From positions 1 through 5,765 of the forward strand of contig JALULB010000344.1 in NCBI GenBank assembly GCA_027041035.1: a stretch of DNA of 5,765 nt, in the 5' to 3' direction. The notes beneath the pieces were generated by a model that had not been told where the DNA came from, searched no databases, and saw nothing but the letters and a program-made list of their open reading frames with translations. Of the stretch, positions 5,122 through 5,765 are shown piece after piece. The DNA comes from Sedimenticola sp. (GTDB lineage Bacteria > Pseudomonadota > Gammaproteobacteria > Chromatiales > Chromatiaceae). Positions within the stretch are counted from its first letter, which is position 1. Each line of letters starts with the position of its first letter. Both the position numbers and the translations under genes were made by a program.

Positions 5122-5765
5122 ATGCTGTTCGGTCGTGACAAGAAGAATCCCATCAAGCTGGCGGACAAGGGCGCCGTCGAGTGGAAGTACGCCACCTGTG
5201 GCTACTGCTCCACCGGCTGCTCCATCGAGGTCGGGCTGGACAAGCACGGCGTGCCGGTGGCGTCGCGCGGTGTCGCCGACGCCGACGTGAATCGCGGCAA
5301 GCTGTGCATCAAGGGCATCTTCGAGGACAAGCTGTTCACCAGCAGCGGGCGCGGTGACAAGCCGTTGATGCGCCGGCATCGCTGGGACGCGTTCCAGGAG
5401 ACAAGCTGGGATGTCGCGCTCGATCGCGTCGCCGACGAGATCAAGCGCATCCAGACCGAACACGGCCGGGATGCCTTCTCGATCGTCTCCACCGGGCAGA
5501 TCATGACCGAGGAGTTCTACACCCTCGGCAAGCTCGCGCGCGGCGTCATCGGCACCAACAACTACGACGGCAACACCACGCTGTGCATGGCCTCGGCGGT
5601 GTCCGGCTACAAGCGCTCGTTCGGCTCCGACGGCCCGCCCGGCTGCTACGAGGACTTCATGCACACCGACTGCCTGCTGGCGATCGGCTCGAACCTGCCC
5701 GAACAGCATCCGGTGATCTATTGGCGCATGCGCGAGGAACGCGAGAAGCGCCACTTCCCGCTGAT
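5122..5765 (+). CDS. nasA: Assimilatory nitrate reductase catalytic subunit, N-terminal part (molybdopterin family)
   Basis: An open frame of 214 codons running off the right edge; full-length relatives have several hundred more residues. It shows the N-terminal [4Fe-4S] motif of the molybdopterin oxidoreductase family, C26-x2-C29-x3-C33-x28-C62 (TCGYCSTGCSIEVG ... GKLCIKG). The NapA/NasA-type segment TTLCMASAVSGYKR follows, in which C155 is the likely molybdenum ligand, then the conserved GPPGCYEDF and the nucleotide-contact segment LLAIGSNLPEQHP. The N-terminus (MLFGRDKKNP) has no twin-arginine or Sec signal, so the enzyme is cytoplasmic, which fits assimilation rather than periplasmic Nap. 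It would reduce nitrate to nitrite, feeding NirBD upstream. AGAGAGAAGA just before the ATG is a modest ribosome binding site. Formate dehydrogenases and other members of the family share the cluster motif; the cysteine Mo ligand context and the nirBD linkage favour nitrate reductase. Confidence 0.87.
   Translation, partial: MLFGRDKKNPIKLADKGAVEWKYATCGYCSTGCSIEVGLDKHGVPVASRGVADADVNRGKLCIKGIFEDKLFTSSGRGDKPLMRRHRWDAFQETSWDVALDRVADEIKRIQTEHGRDAFSIVSTGQIMTEEFYTLGKLARGVIGTNNYDGNTTLCMASAVSGYKRSFGSDGPPGCYEDFMHTDCLLAIGSNLPEQHPVIYWRMREEREKRHFPL

Noticed and set aside
4603..5754. 383-codon open frame on the minus strand opposite the CBS and nasA genes
   Set aside because: Same shadow effect; it runs across two genuine + strand genes and an intergenic leader, and shows no protein family features.

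Overview
The window is GC-rich, densely coded proteobacterial DNA with every recognised gene on the + strand. It is probably gammaproteobacterial, possibly betaproteobacterial; this rests on codon usage, the nirBD/nasA gene set and the NtrC/sigma-54/IHF and FNR-type control sites. The genus cannot be fixed from this sequence. The theme is nitrate/nitrite assimilation.

Layout. (1) Bases 2-922 hold the C-terminal part of a tetratricopeptide (TPR) protein whose start lies outside the window. (2) Bases 923-1665 form a 743-bp gene-free stretch. Its first half has only short hairpins. Its second half is AT-rich and holds a small palindromic mobile element (1280-1432) with GTAA termini and a perfect 8-bp target duplication, GAATATAA, the pattern of IS66-family MITEs. 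Next comes a complete-looking nitrogen-control promoter: a perfect NtrC enhancer palindrome (1467-1491), an exact IHF consensus match (1542-1554) and a near-perfect sigma-54 -24/-12 element (1574-1589). (3) nirB (1666-4104) and nirD (4120-4449) encode the two subunits of NAD(P)H-dependent siroheme nitrite reductase. (4) Bases 4450-4650 hold a possible folded 3' UTR, an FNR/ANR-type box, and a sigma-70 promoter with -35 and -10 elements 17 bp apart. (5) Bases 4651-5106 encode a stand-alone protein with two CBS domains. (6) From 5122 to the window end runs the N-terminal 214 codons of a cytoplasmic molybdopterin nitrate reductase (nasA type), with its [4Fe-4S] cysteines and the probable Mo-ligand cysteine visible.

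Together NasA would reduce nitrate to nitrite and NirBD would reduce nitrite to ammonium in the cytoplasm. The two halves seem to be wired differently: nirBD carries a textbook nitrogen-limitation (NtrC/sigma-54) promoter, while CBS-nasA has its own sigma-70 promoter with an FNR-type box at about -61. The tightly linked CBS protein, a probable adenine-nucleotide sensor, is the least explained gene. It may tie nitrate reduction to cellular energy state, but that is inference from context.
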